A model generated the notes under the pieces. That model worked only from the letters and a program-made list of their open reading frames with translations, made no database searches and was not told the origin of the DNA. The translations under genes and the position numbers were made by a program. 64,000 bases of DNA from assembly GCF_021440085.1 (NCBI RefSeq), contig NZ_JAKCPW010000001.1:248001-312000 (forward strand), read 5' to 3'. Below are positions 54,469 through 63,985 of this stretch, piece after piece; position 1 is the first letter of the stretch; each line of letters opens with the position of its first letter. This DNA is from Dyadobacter sp. CY261. Its GTDB lineage: Bacteria > Bacteroidota > Bacteroidia > Cytophagales > Spirosomataceae.

Positions 54469-55383
54469 ATGATCTCCATTATTATTTGCTCGGCTAACCA
54501 GGCTGAGCTGTCCAAAGTTTCTGAAAATATCCGCAATACAGTTGGTATACCCCACGAAATTATTGCCATTGATAATCGCATAGCGCGCCGGGGAATTTGT
54601 GAGGTTTACAATGAAGGTGCAAAGAGGGCCCGGTTCGATCTGGTGTGCTTCATGCACGAGGATGTTGAAATCAGAACAGGGAATTGGGGCAGTGTCGTTG
54701 CGGAAATTTTTGAGCGCGATCCGGAAATGGGTATTGTAGGCGTGGCAGGGGGCGGATACAAGTCGCTCTCGCCCTCTGGCTGGTACCAGCTGGAATTCCA
54801 TTCGGAAGAAAGATCTTACCAGAATGTGCTCCAGGGCTACAAGTTTAACGAGAAGGATGAAATCCATGCCTATCATAACCCGCGTAACGAACGTCTTAGC
54901 CGGGTGGTGTGTGTGGATGGCCTCTGGTTTTGTACCCGGAGGGAGATAGCAGTCCGTTTTCCGTTCGATAGTAAAGTGCTGACAGCTTTCCACGGCTACG
55001 ATCTCGATTTCTGTCTGAGCGTATTCCCGCACTACAAAATCGTGGTAACTTACGATGTGCTGATGACGCATGCTTCCGAAGGAAATTTCAATAAGCAATG
55101 GCTCGACCAAATCCTGAAACTGCACAAAAAGTGGAGTTACGCATTGCCGCTGACAACGTCGGAGATGACAGAAAGTGAAATTTACTTTACTGAAAAGAGG
55201 TCATTCAAAAAGCTCGTCGAGCAAATGATGCGCTGGAATTACAGCTACTGGCAAATCCAGACGATGCTCTGGCATAGCGCCAAAACGAAGCAAATGTCGA
55301 CGCATGTGGTTTTCAAGGGTTTTCTGCATCTTTTAAAACTACATCTACATATTCTTCCTTTTCCGGACGAGCAAAGAGCCTAG
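54469..55383 (+). CDS. Family-2-like glycosyltransferase (StrF-like)
   Basis: A 304-residue GT-A protein starting at ATG 54469 (MISIIICSANQAELSKVSENIRNTVG). It has EIIAIDNRIARRGICEVYNEGAKRARFDLVCFMHEDVEI, where MHEDV replaces the DXD metal motif, and a following GIVGVAGGGY. A later VVCVDGLWFCTRREIAVRFPFD and TAFHGYDLDFCLSVF fit the acceptor-side part of the fold. Likely transfers a sugar or modifies a streptomycin-like or cell-surface glycan. The C-terminus overlaps 71 bases, tail to tail, with the next GT gene on the other strand. Confidence 0.84.
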   Translation: MISIIICSANQAELSKVSENIRNTVGIPHEIIAIDNRIARRGICEVYNEGAKRARFDLVCFMHEDVEIRTGNWGSVVAEIFERDPEMGIVGVAGGGYKSLSPSGWYQLEFHSEERSYQNVLQGYKFNEKDEIHAYHNPRNERLSRVVCVDGLWFCTRREIAVRFPFDSKVLTAFHGYDLDFCLSVFPHYKIVVTYDVLMTHASEGNFNKQWLDQILKLHKKWSYALPLTTSEMTESEIYFTEKRSFKKLVEQMMRWNYSYWQIQTMLWHSAKTKQMSTHVVFKGFLHLLKLHLHILPFPDEQRA

Positions 55384-56359
55384 CCCACAGCAGTTTGGCA
55401 CGTAAACCCCAGATCTGCCTATACACGAAGCTCATTTTCTTAGACTTTTTATAGACAGGGATGTAGTACAACGTTTCGTAATTATCCCGGATCAGGCTGG
55501 CATACTCAAATGAAAAGAAGGTATCAAGCCTGTGTTCAAAAAGGCTCCTGAGTTGGTCAAGGAACGGCTGGTCTCGGTTTTTCTTGAACGAAGCGCATTG
55601 CTGAACCCATTTAAGGTCTTTTCTTAGCTTCTTGATATCCCGGTTTTCGTGATAGTTTTTCCGGATCTTCTTCCGTTTGTTGAGAATGTCGGTGGAAGTG
55701 CTGGTATGCTGCCGGTACCGAACAAGTGTTTCGGGAATGACCTCAATGGATCCAAGATTGGTCGCCACGTAAGCAATCCAGTGGTCGTGGAAGTGATCCG
55801 GATTGAATGGCAGGAATTCGTCACGCAGGTCGCGCTTGAACAGGATGCTATGCCCGGAAACGCAATTGAAATACAAGAAAATTTTCGGATCACTGCCGCT
55901 ATACAGGTGAATGATGTCCGACATTTTCCGTTTCCAGGTCATCTGCCTACCTTGCTCATCCATGAAAGCCGAGTCGTGGTAAATGAGCAGATTGTCTCCA
56001 ATGCCCCTCACTTGTTTTGAGATTTTTTCCAGGTCCCAAATGTCGTCCTGGTCGCATAGCGCTATAAACTGGCCTTCGCAAAGTGTGATCGCTTTTTCGA
56101 AGTTCTTCACATAGCCCAGGTTTACTTCGTTTTCGTAAATCCTGAAAAACGGATATTTCTCCTCGTAGCTACGCAGGATTTCGCGTGAGCGGTCCTTGCT
56201 GCCGTCGTCCACAACCACGATCTCAATGTTCGGATAAGTCTGGTTAACGAGCGTGTCAAGCTGCTCTTTGAGGTATTTTTCGCCGTTGTAAACACACAAT
56301 GCAATCGAAACGAGGGGATCTTGCGTATTCTGATTTGCAGAGTCAGGTTGCTTATTCAC
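55313..56359 (-). CDS. Glycosyltransferase family 2
   Basis: A 348-residue GT2. The opening PLVSIALCVYNGEKYLKEQLDTLVNQTYPNIEIVVVDDGSKDRSREIL and the DXD-type ALCDQDDIW are classical. A middle LYFNCVSGHSILFKRDLRDEFLPFNPDHFHDHWIAY and a basic C-terminal region (residues ~260-348) with MSFVYRQIWGLRAKLLW suggest a membrane-associated enzyme for surface polysaccharides. It shares this layout with the following gene (56356-57291), and their ends overlap by four bases, so the two are translated together. Confidence 0.92.
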   Translation of the reverse strand: MNKQPDSANQNTQDPLVSIALCVYNGEKYLKEQLDTLVNQTYPNIEIVVVDDGSKDRSREILRSYEEKYPFFRIYENEVNLGYVKNFEKAITLCEGQFIALCDQDDIWDLEKISKQVRGIGDNLLIYHDSAFMDEQGRQMTWKRKMSDIIHLYSGSDPKIFLYFNCVSGHSILFKRDLRDEFLPFNPDHFHDHWIAYVATNLGSIEVIPETLVRYRQHTSTSTDILNKRKKIRKNYHENRDIKKLRKDLKWVQQCASFKKNRDQPFLDQLRSLFEHRLDTFFSFEYASLIRDNYETLYYIPVYKKSKKMSFVYRQIWGLRAKLLWARLFARPEKEEYVDVVLKDAENP

Positions 56360-57291
56360 TGTCCTATCAATTTAACTTTCGCGCCCCAGATTTTTCTGAG
56401 CGTATAAAAAAACTTGCTGGTATCCGATTTTTTCAGGATGCTGAGCAACGTGCCCCGGTTTTTCCAGATCAGCATGCCGTAAGCCATATTCAAAAAGCCG
56501 TCGTTGCGCGGGAGACTTTGCCTGTATAATGCGGTGATGAGGTTATTTGACCTGCCAGTGCATTGCCTTGCGCACAGTAAGAGCCATTCACTTTCCTTTC
56601 CCATCTCCGCTACTTTTTGAGCCGCTTTTTTCTCAACCTGTTTTGATGCCAGCAGATCGGTATTATTGGCCGAATGCTGGCGGTATTTCACCAGGGGTTC
56701 CGGAACGAAATCGATAGAGCCCAGGCACGCGGCATTGAATGCAAGCCAATGGTCGTAATGGAAACCGTGTGGGAAAGGCAGTGATTTTTGCAGCACACTC
56801 TTTTTCAAAAGAATGCTATGGCCAGATACACAGTTCAAAAACAAAAATACTTCCGGCTCATTACCGCGGTACAAGTTCAGTTTGTCGGAAATCCTCCGGT
56901 TCATGCTTTGGCCAGTGCTGTCTACGAATTCCGAATCGTGGTAAATCATTGTATGGCTGCCGATCAATGCTACCTGCTTTGCCAGTTTTTCAGGATGCCA
57001 GATATCGTCCTGATCACAAATAGCGATTAGCTCGCTTTGGCAAAGACCCAATGCTTTTTCAAAATTCTTATTATAGCCAAGGTTTCGGTGGTTATAATGC
57101 AGCGCAATGCGGGAGTCCTTTCCTGCATATTCCTGCAAAATATCCCTTGTTGAGTCCGTTGAGCAATCGTCTACCACTATTAACTCCCAGTGTGTATAAC
57201 GCTGGTGGAGGATCGAATCCAGTTGCTCCCGGAGGAATGTACTGCCGTTATAAGTGCATAGGGCAATGGATATCAGCAGCCGGTTTTCCAT
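56356..57291 (-). CDS. Glycosyltransferase family 2
   Basis: A 311-residue GT2 paralogous to its downstream neighbour. LLISIALCTYNGSTFLREQLDSILHQRYTHWELIVVDDCSTDSTRDILQ, the metal-binding AICDQDDIWHPEKL, FLNCVSGHSILLKKSVLQKSLPFPHGFHYDHWLAF and a C-terminal KIWGAKVKLIGQ are aligned with the 55313-56359 protein. It lies directly downstream of the MsbA-like gene (stop of that gene at 57292), forming a three-gene ABC/GT/GT operon read leftward. Confidence 0.92.
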   Translation of the reverse strand: MENRLLISIALCTYNGSTFLREQLDSILHQRYTHWELIVVDDCSTDSTRDILQEYAGKDSRIALHYNHRNLGYNKNFEKALGLCQSELIAICDQDDIWHPEKLAKQVALIGSHTMIYHDSEFVDSTGQSMNRRISDKLNLYRGNEPEVFLFLNCVSGHSILLKKSVLQKSLPFPHGFHYDHWLAFNAACLGSIDFVPEPLVKYRQHSANNTDLLASKQVEKKAAQKVAEMGKESEWLLLCARQCTGRSNNLITALYRQSLPRNDGFLNMAYGMLIWKNRGTLLSILKKSDTSKFFYTLRKIWGAKVKLIGQ

Positions 57292-59115
57292 TTAAACATC
57301 GGTAAATTGCTGCATGTCGATCAGCCGCTTGTACAGCCCGTCGTGCGCGATCAGTTTCGCATGGTTGCCTTGTTCGATGACCCTCCCGTCTTCCAACACC
57401 AGTATGATGTCCGCATTCTGGATGGTGCTCAACCGGTGGGCGATTACGAGCGACGTACGGTTTTTCATCAGGTTGTTCAATGCTTCCTGCACCAGTTTTT
57501 CCGACTCGGTATCGAGGGCGGAGGTCGCTTCATCGAGTAGCATGATCGGTGGGTTTTTCAAAACGGCGCGTGCAATGCAAATGCGCTGTTTTTGGCCTCC
57601 TGAAAGCTTCATCCCCCGGTCGCCGATGTTGCTGAAATAGCCTTCCTCGGTTTCCATGATAAACTCATGCGCATTGGCGATTCTCGCCGCAGCTTCGACT
57701 TGTTCCATAGTCGCGCCTGGACTTCCGAATGCGATATTCTGGTAAATGGAGTCGTTGAAAAGCATCGATTCCTGGTTTACGAGCCCGAACATCGACCAGA
57801 GAGATTCCTGTTTGATCTTTTTTACATTGATGCCATCGATCAGTACCTGGCCTGCTTCAGCGTCGATGAACCTGGGCAAGAGATCCATCATGGTCGATTT
57901 ACCACCGCCTGATGGCCCGACCAATGCGACCGTCTTTCCTTTTGGAATAGTAATATTAATAGATTTGAGTACCGGCCGTGTCGGGTAGGAGAACGACACA
58001 TTTTCCAATCGGATCGAATCGTTGAAATCTGTCATATCGATCGCATCCGGTGCATCGAGGATCTCAGGTTTTTCGTCGATCAGTTCCAGCACGCGCTCGC
58101 CGGAGGCAATACCCGCGTGAATGGAGCTAAACGAATCGGTAAGCGCTTTCGCGGGGCGCATTACCTGCGAAAATATACCGATGTAGGCGACAAACTTGGA
58201 AACATCGAGATCCGAATTGTTGTCGATGATCAGCGAGCCTCCGTACAAGACGATGATCGCGACCATAGTAACGCCAAGGAATTCGGAAACGGGCGAGCTC
58301 AACTGCTGCCGTTTCGCCATTTTCCGTCCCAAATCGGAATACCGGATATTTTCTGAATGAAACTTGGCTTTAATATTTTCGGTGGCATTAAAAGCCTTGA
58401 TGATCTTAATGCCCGTCAGCGCCTCGTCGAGATAGCTGATCATCAGCCCGAAATAATGCTGGGCGAGCGCTGCCTGCTCTTTGAGCCTTTTTACGATCTT
58501 GGAAATCAGGAATGCCGAAACAGGGATTACCAGAATCGCGAAAAGCGTCAGCTTCACGGAGGTTGCAAAAAGCATGAACACATATGCGATCAATTGCAAG
58601 GGTTCCTTGAAAACTACCTGCAAAGTACTGGTTACGGAAAACTGTACGGCCTGTACGTCCGAGGCGATCTTTGCAATAATATCCCCCTTCCGCTGGTTGC
58701 TGAAATAGCCGACATGCATATTCATCACGTTGTCGAACACCCTTTTCCGAAGGTTCAGCAGCGTGTGGATCCGGAGGTTTTCCATGATCCGCTGCGAAAA
58801 GTATTTGAAAATATTGGAAAGCAATACCGACGACACGATCACTGCGCAAACAACCTGCAATGCCCCATGCGGCCCGAAGTGCAGGTTGGCCTGCTGGGCG
58901 TAGTAATTGAGCATTCCCGTAGGGTCCAGCCAGCCGTTTTCAGGTCTTGGCATCACATCGCCAGCCTGGTTATTGAACAACGTGATCAGGAGCGGCGCCA
59001 GAAGGGCCAGGTTCAACGTGTTGAAAATAACTCCCAGAACGGTGCAAAGAAGGTAAGGGATGGCAAATCGGGCAATCGGTTGTGCAAAAGATAATAATCT
59101 GAGGTACGTTTTCAT
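57292..59115 (-). CDS. MsbA-like ABC exporter (fused permease and ATPase)
   Basis: A 607-residue half-transporter of the lipid A/lipid-linked glycan exporter type. Six membrane helices occupy about residues 12-330 (first: FAIPYLLCTVLGVIFNTLNLALLAPLLITLF). The ATPase has Walker A GPSGGGKST (400-408), signature LSGGQKQR, Walker B IMLLDEATSALD and H-loop VIAHRL. The substrate is likely a lipid-linked glycan made by the two GT2 enzymes encoded downstream, or lipid A; a choice cannot be made from sequence alone. Confidence 0.93.
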   Translation of the reverse strand: MKTYLRLLSFAQPIARFAIPYLLCTVLGVIFNTLNLALLAPLLITLFNNQAGDVMPRPENGWLDPTGMLNYYAQQANLHFGPHGALQVVCAVIVSSVLLSNIFKYFSQRIMENLRIHTLLNLRKRVFDNVMNMHVGYFSNQRKGDIIAKIASDVQAVQFSVTSTLQVVFKEPLQLIAYVFMLFATSVKLTLFAILVIPVSAFLISKIVKRLKEQAALAQHYFGLMISYLDEALTGIKIIKAFNATENIKAKFHSENIRYSDLGRKMAKRQQLSSPVSEFLGVTMVAIIVLYGGSLIIDNNSDLDVSKFVAYIGIFSQVMRPAKALTDSFSSIHAGIASGERVLELIDEKPEILDAPDAIDMTDFNDSIRLENVSFSYPTRPVLKSINITIPKGKTVALVGPSGGGKSTMMDLLPRFIDAEAGQVLIDGINVKKIKQESLWSMFGLVNQESMLFNDSIYQNIAFGSPGATMEQVEAAARIANAHEFIMETEEGYFSNIGDRGMKLSGGQKQRICIARAVLKNPPIMLLDEATSALDTESEKLVQEALNNLMKNRTSLVIAHRLSTIQNADIILVLEDGRVIEQGNHAKLIAHDGLYKRLIDMQQFTDV

Positions 59116-59377
59116 TCTTTAATTATTGGCATACTCACCATATGCCGGAAGATAAAAAGCCGGAAGCCGGATTTTTGGATTAACGCGCAAATTAATGCTT
59201 ATCTGGCGAAACAACTGCCGGGACCTTTAATTAATTCCCGCGCCTCCCCTGATGATACGATGCCCAGACAAACCGATTGGTTGGAAATTGAATGAGAGAA
59301 ACAGGAAAAAAACAGACTGCGGGCACAAAACCCAACTTTTTGAAAGAAGTAGTTGTTCACAAAGAAACCGCCCAGAA

Positions 59378-60562
59378 ATGATCCCGAATCCCGATATATT
59401 TTCTCTTGATACTGGCGAAGTGTCGCCTGCCATTACTTATAAGGCTGCCCGTTCGGTAGCCTCCCTGGTTGCCAGCCACTTCGAACGGCATCACGTTTCA
59501 GTTTCCCAATATTATCAGGAGGAACTTGCACCACGTCCCAATGCCCGGATCATCGAAGCCATTATCGACACGACGTTCTGGGCCAGCCTACGCCGGGAAG
59601 AAGGGCGCTCACCCAAGGTTTCAATCGCCTATCTGCCGCCGGAAGCTGCCGAGCATCCTTTGATATTTTCTGAAAAACTGGCATTGACCGCTAACACCCT
59701 TACAAAACTGGCACCCGCAGTCGAACGATCGGGCATTCACCTGGGCGTGTGGCCCGAGGACGGAGAGCTGCGGATATGGGGTACCACGCGGGTAATCCCC
59801 GGGCTTTGTTTTGTGTTGGAAGTGATCGAACCGGGAATGCTGGTGGTGAAACATCGCCGGGTGGAAGGTTTCGGCAAATTCGTGAATGTGGCTGTGTTGA
59901 AAGGGGATCAGGTAAAGATCATTAATGAAGAAAGCCGTAAAATGAAGGATTGCCCGTCGCTGATCAACTCTCTGATGGGTTTTTCTTCCACTACACTATG
60001 GAGCGATTATCCCAACCTGCTTGTCCAGTTGGCAGCCTCGATGCGGAATCATGAACGCGGTGGGATATTGTTGGTGGTGCCAAAGGGGAAAGAGCGCTGG
60101 CGGGAATCGATTATCCATCCGATCACATACGATGTGCAACCGCCTTTCTCCGAATTGGCCGACCTACACCGAAAATATGTGGAAGACCCCAACCCGATCA
60201 CCTGGCAAAATCAGTTCAGCTCGGCAGTACATAATATGGCCGGGCTAACAGCCGTAGACGGTGCTACGATCATCAACGACCGCTACGAGCTGCTCGCTTT
60301 CGGCGCGAAGATCGGCCGCGCAGCCACCGGGAAGCCGGTAGAAGAGGTCCTGATCACCGAACCTATCATCGGCAACACGGCCATGGTGGTGCATCCGGTG
60401 CAAAACGGCGGCACGAGGCACTTATCGGCAGCACAATTTGTATACGATCAACGCGATTCCATTGCACTCGTAGCTTCTCAGGATGGGCGCTTTACCATAT
60501 TCTCGTGGTCGAAATGTGAAAATATGGTGCAGGCGCACCGTGTGGATGCGTTGTTGCTATGA
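59378..60562 (+). CDS. DisA-fold (DAC-like) protein with N-terminal sensor domain, DACNV type
   Basis: A 394-residue protein in which the C-terminal ~150 residues carry the diadenylate cyclase motifs: DGA at 294-296 (AVDGATIINDRYELLAFGAKI) and GTRHLSAA around R347-H348, then DSIALVASQDGRFTIFSW. The N-terminal ~230 residues (ITYKAARSVASLVASHFERHHVSVSQYYQEEL; RRVEGFGKFVNVAVL) correspond to the predicted DACNV sensor module. The third residue of the canonical RHR motif is Leu, not Arg, so cyclase activity may be altered. It probably makes or senses c-di-AMP or a related nucleotide. ATG 59378 is the compact start; the frame upstream from 59252 lacks domain content. The stop overlaps the convergent dinB stop by six bases. 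Confidence 0.82.
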   Translation: MIPNPDIFSLDTGEVSPAITYKAARSVASLVASHFERHHVSVSQYYQEELAPRPNARIIEAIIDTTFWASLRREEGRSPKVSIAYLPPEAAEHPLIFSEKLALTANTLTKLAPAVERSGIHLGVWPEDGELRIWGTTRVIPGLCFVLEVIEPGMLVVKHRRVEGFGKFVNVAVLKGDQVKIINEESRKMKDCPSLINSLMGFSSTTLWSDYPNLLVQLAASMRNHERGGILLVVPKGKERWRESIIHPITYDVQPPFSELADLHRKYVEDPNPITWQNQFSSAVHNMAGLTAVDGATIINDRYELLAFGAKIGRAATGKPVEEVLITEPIIGNTAMVVHPVQNGGTRHLSAAQFVYDQRDSIALVASQDGRFTIFSWSKCENMVQAHRVDALLL

Positions 60563-61675
60563 TCCGAATGGAAATAGTTCGAGCTGCTCGGGGTCTTTGT
60601 ATTTCCGCAGTCTGACTTCGGGTTCGTGAAAGTTGGAAAGCGAAATACCAAGGAGTCGAACAGGTTTTTCCTGCAAATCAAGCTTGTCCAGTAATTGCTT
60701 CGCTGTGTCCGTAATGGTATCGAGGTCGCCGATGGGGTGAGAAAATGAGTGGTTGCGGGTGATCTGGGTGAAGTCGCTGAATTTAACTTTCAGGGTAACG
60801 GTCCTGCCTTTTAGCTGGTTCTTTTCGAGCCGGTTAGCAACGGTTACACCAATCCGGTCCAGTTCCTTGTACATTTCGTCGGGCGTAGTGAGGTCGTAGG
60901 TAAATGTGTCTTCTGCTCCCAGGGATTTGGTTTCCCGGTGCGTTTGTACTTCTCGGTCATCGATGCCCCGCACAATCCTGTAAAAGAAATGGCCTGTTTT
61001 TCCAAAATGGACTACGAGCTCATCCTCCGACAGTTTTTTCAGATCTCCGCCGGTAAAAAGCTGCATAGCCTTCATTTTGTCGGCGGTAACCTTGCCCACG
61101 CCGTGAAATTTCTCCACGGGCAATTGGTCCATAAAGGCTTGTATTTTGGATGGACCGATGAACGTCAGGCCGTCCGGTTTGTTGAGGTCGGAGGCGATTT
61201 TGGCCACAAACTTGTTCACCGACACGCCGGCTGAGGCCGTCAGGTTCAATTCATCTTTAATGGATTTCTTGATTTGCCTTGCAATTTCCATCGCGGACCC
61301 TACACCCATTTTGTCTTCGCTGACGTCCAGGTACGCTTCGTCGAGCGAAAGCGGTTCAATAAGGTCGGTGTAGCGGGAAAAAATCTCGCGGATGCTTCTT
61401 GAAACAGCTTTGTAAACCTCAAACCGTGGATGGACGAAGATGATCTGCGGACAAAGCTGGATTGCCTGCCGCGAAGGCATCGCCGACCTTACCCCAAACT
61501 TACGGGCTTCATAACTGGCCGTTGCCACCACGCCCCGGCCTGTCGGAGAGCCACCCACGGCCAGTGGTTTACCGCGATACTCAGGGAAATCACGCTGCTC
61601 AACCGACGCGTAGAAGGCATCCATGTCAACATGGATAATCTTCCGGACGGGTTTGATATTTTGCGTTTCCTGCAT
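60557..61675 (-). CDS. dinB: DNA polymerase IV (Y-family)
   Basis: A 372-residue Y-family polymerase. ATG 61675 opens MQETQNIKPVRKIIHVDMDAFYASVEQRDFPEYRGKPLAVGG; the active-site acidic residues are in DMDAFYA and SLDEAYLDVSE. The thumb (HhH region) shows VEKFHGVGKVTADKM, and the little-finger domain DYLL-like TRNHSFSHPIGDLDTITDTAKQL. The C-terminus RLRKYKDPEQLELFPFGS carries the QLELF clamp-binding motif. Performs translesion synthesis. Its length is normal for the family. Upstream, a short frame (61626-61811, minus) is not counted as a gene. Confidence 0.95.
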   Translation of the reverse strand: MQETQNIKPVRKIIHVDMDAFYASVEQRDFPEYRGKPLAVGGSPTGRGVVATASYEARKFGVRSAMPSRQAIQLCPQIIFVHPRFEVYKAVSRSIREIFSRYTDLIEPLSLDEAYLDVSEDKMGVGSAMEIARQIKKSIKDELNLTASAGVSVNKFVAKIASDLNKPDGLTFIGPSKIQAFMDQLPVEKFHGVGKVTADKMKAMQLFTGGDLKKLSEDELVVHFGKTGHFFYRIVRGIDDREVQTHRETKSLGAEDTFTYDLTTPDEMYKELDRIGVTVANRLEKNQLKGRTVTLKVKFSDFTQITRNHSFSHPIGDLDTITDTAKQLLDKLDLQEKPVRLLGISLSNFHEPEVRLRKYKDPEQLELFPFGS

Positions 61676-61843
61676 GAAAATGGCGGTATTGAGACTTGTA
61701 GCTACTCCTGCCAATTAAAAACAAATTAAATGGTATTGCATTCGCATCACCAGGCACTTTTTTTTCGTAGTAGGTGAATAGATCCGCATACGGTTCATAA
61801 CCAGCGGTCAAATCCTATTTACTCAGTTCCTTAGAAATATTCG

Positions 61844-63985
61844 ATGCGACATATTATACCATCCATCAGATTCTTTGTTGCCATTTTATTAATCACTTAC
61901 ACCGGCTTTGCGCCCGCACATGCGCAGGACAGGTGTGCTTCGATGGAATTGCTCCAAAAAAGATTCACGGACCAGCCGGCCCTGCGCCAACTTTTTAACC
62001 AGCGTGACCTTCGGCTTAAACAGCTGGTCAATGAAAGGATTGCGTCTGGCAAAACGCTCCGGACGGCGGGCCCCGTTACAATTCCGGTAGTATTCCATGT
62101 CGTACTTAGCCGCCAGTCGATGGTGACCGACGCGCAGATCATGGCGCAGTTGGATACGATCAACAAAGATTATGCAGGGATCAATGCCGGGGCCGAAAAA
62201 ATTCCTTCCTACTTCAAATCGCTTTTTGGCCAGTCGGGTATTCAGTTTTGTCTTGCGCAGCGGACACCGAACGACGCCCCCTCGACGGGAATTGAGCGCT
62301 ACAATACCACGCGAAACTCATTCGACTATACGACCAACCAGGTTAAGCACGCCGAATCGGGTGGGGCGGATGCCTGGGATACGGACAAATACCTCAACAT
62401 CTGGATCTGCGACCTTTCTGCAAGCACACTCGGCTATGCTACTTTTCCGGACGACGGCGTCAAAGATGAACAAGGCGTTGCCGTAGACTATGCTTCGCTA
62501 CCCGGCGGAAGTGCTACCGGTTTCAACCAGGGCAAGACGCTCACGCATGAAATCGGCCACTATTTTAACCTGTACCACATTTGGGGAGACGACAATGGTG
62601 CCTGCACAGGGACCGACGAGGTGGACGATACCCCCAATCAGAGCAATAGCACTACTACATGCCAGACGGGCATCCTAACCGATCGTTGCACGACGACTTC
62701 TCCGGGCATCATGTATCAGAATTATATGGATTACACGCCCGACGCCTGCTTGTATATGTTTACCAAAATGCAGGTAGCGAGAATGGAAGCCGCATTTAGT
62801 ACCTATCGTTCGCTGCTTTCACTTTCCAATGGCTGTACGCCGGTGGATGTGAAGAAAAAGGATGCATCGCTCAAAGCGATACGGCAGCCGGCGCAGCGGA
62901 TTTGTGTTAACACACTCACACCACAAATAACGCTCGTGAACCGGGGTAGCGAGACGCTCATATCCGTAACCATTCACGCGGTGATCGATGATGGGACCGT
63001 ACAGAACTACAACTGGACAGGCTCATTGGCCACATACGCCGAAACAACCGTGACCCTGCCGATCCTGACCACCGTGGAAGGCAATCATGTATTGAGTATT
63101 TACACATCCAATCCGAATGGAGGCACCGATGAGGATACTTCGAATGACTCGCTTAGCCTCGACTTCATCTATTATGAGCCAGTCGCCGCACCGGTGAGGG
63201 AAGGTTTCGAAGGGTTGTTCCCGCCGCAAGGCTGGGACATCGTGAACGAGGATGGTGGTTCTACATGGGAGAAAACCACTTCGGCGGCCAAAACAGGCAG
63301 TGCATCGGTAAAAATTGGCAACTTCGATAACCAGGTGGTCGGCCAGCGCGATTACCTGCGGTCACCTACCGTGAATATAGCAGGAACCGATTCGGCGTTC
63401 GTCTCCTTCCAGGTAGCGGCGGCGACTTATACCAATACATCGACCCAGGGCAATGTTTGGGATACCTTACAGGTGCTTATTAGTACAGATTGCGGACAGA
63501 CTTACACAAGTGTCTACAAAAAATGGGGATCAAGCCTTATTACCCGTAGCGCGGCAACGAGGACTGCATTTACGCCGGGCGTCAATGAATGGAGAAGGGA
63601 AGAGATCAATATCGGCAGCTTTATTGGCCAGGGCGAAATATTGGTGGCATTCCTGAACACGAACGGCAACGAAAACGATATTTACCTCGATGACATTAAT
63701 ATCAGAACGGTCACCATCAATCCAAATCTGAAAGAAGCCGGGTTCCTTGTAACGCCTAATCCGACAAGTGGCCAGGTTTCGGTGCAGTTCTATCCGCATC
63801 CGGAAAAGCTGAAATCGGTCTCGATTTACAATGTAGCTGGACAAAAGGTAACGGAAACTGTCATTACCGGAGAAGTCAGCTCGAATATCTACAATTTCGA
63901 TCTGACGACATTCCCATCCGGTTTATATGTGGTGAAAGCGGAGTTCGAAGACCAGGTACTGACGAAGAAGATTATTAAGAACTAA
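61844..63985 (+). CDS. Secreted M43 metalloprotease with T9SS sorting domain
   Basis: A 713-residue protease exported by type IX secretion. Signal peptide 1-28 (RFFVAILLITYTGFAPAHAQ). Catalytic M43B (pappalysin/cytophagalysin-like) domain ~80-320, with zinc motif HEIGHYFNLYH at 235-245, upstream KYLNIWICDLS and downstream NYMDYTPDACLYMFT containing the Met-turn. A mid-domain (~350-455) of Ig/CARDB type (SLKAIRQPAQRICVNTLTPQITLVNRGSETL) and a jelly-roll (~470-620) follow. The C-terminus NPTSGQVSVQFYPHPEKLKSVSIYNVAGQKV...KKIIKN is the type A sorting domain. It likely degrades proteins outside the cell. The gene ends 15 bases before the window edge. Confidence 0.94.
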   Translation: MRHIIPSIRFFVAILLITYTGFAPAHAQDRCASMELLQKRFTDQPALRQLFNQRDLRLKQLVNERIASGKTLRTAGPVTIPVVFHVVLSRQSMVTDAQIMAQLDTINKDYAGINAGAEKIPSYFKSLFGQSGIQFCLAQRTPNDAPSTGIERYNTTRNSFDYTTNQVKHAESGGADAWDTDKYLNIWICDLSASTLGYATFPDDGVKDEQGVAVDYASLPGGSATGFNQGKTLTHEIGHYFNLYHIWGDDNGACTGTDEVDDTPNQSNSTTTCQTGILTDRCTTTSPGIMYQNYMDYTPDACLYMFTKMQVARMEAAFSTYRSLLSLSNGCTPVDVKKKDASLKAIRQPAQRICVNTLTPQITLVNRGSETLISVTIHAVIDDGTVQNYNWTGSLATYAETTVTLPILTTVEGNHVLSIYTSNPNGGTDEDTSNDSLSLDFIYYEPVAAPVREGFEGLFPPQGWDIVNEDGGSTWEKTTSAAKTGSASVKIGNFDNQVVGQRDYLRSPTVNIAGTDSAFVSFQVAAATYTNTSTQGNVWDTLQVLISTDCGQTYTSVYKKWGSSLITRSAATRTAFTPGVNEWRREEINIGSFIGQGEILVAFLNTNGNENDIYLDDINIRTVTINPNLKEAGFLVTPNPTSGQVSVQFYPHPEKLKSVSIYNVAGQKVTETVITGEVSSNIYNFDLTTFPSGLYVVKAEFEDQVLTKKIIKN

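Noticed and set aside
61626..61811. 61-residue reverse ORF upstream of dinB (MTAGYEPYADLFTYYEKK)
   Set aside because: Protein-like at first, but it runs out of frame into dinB coding sequence and has no support; listed as possible remnant only.
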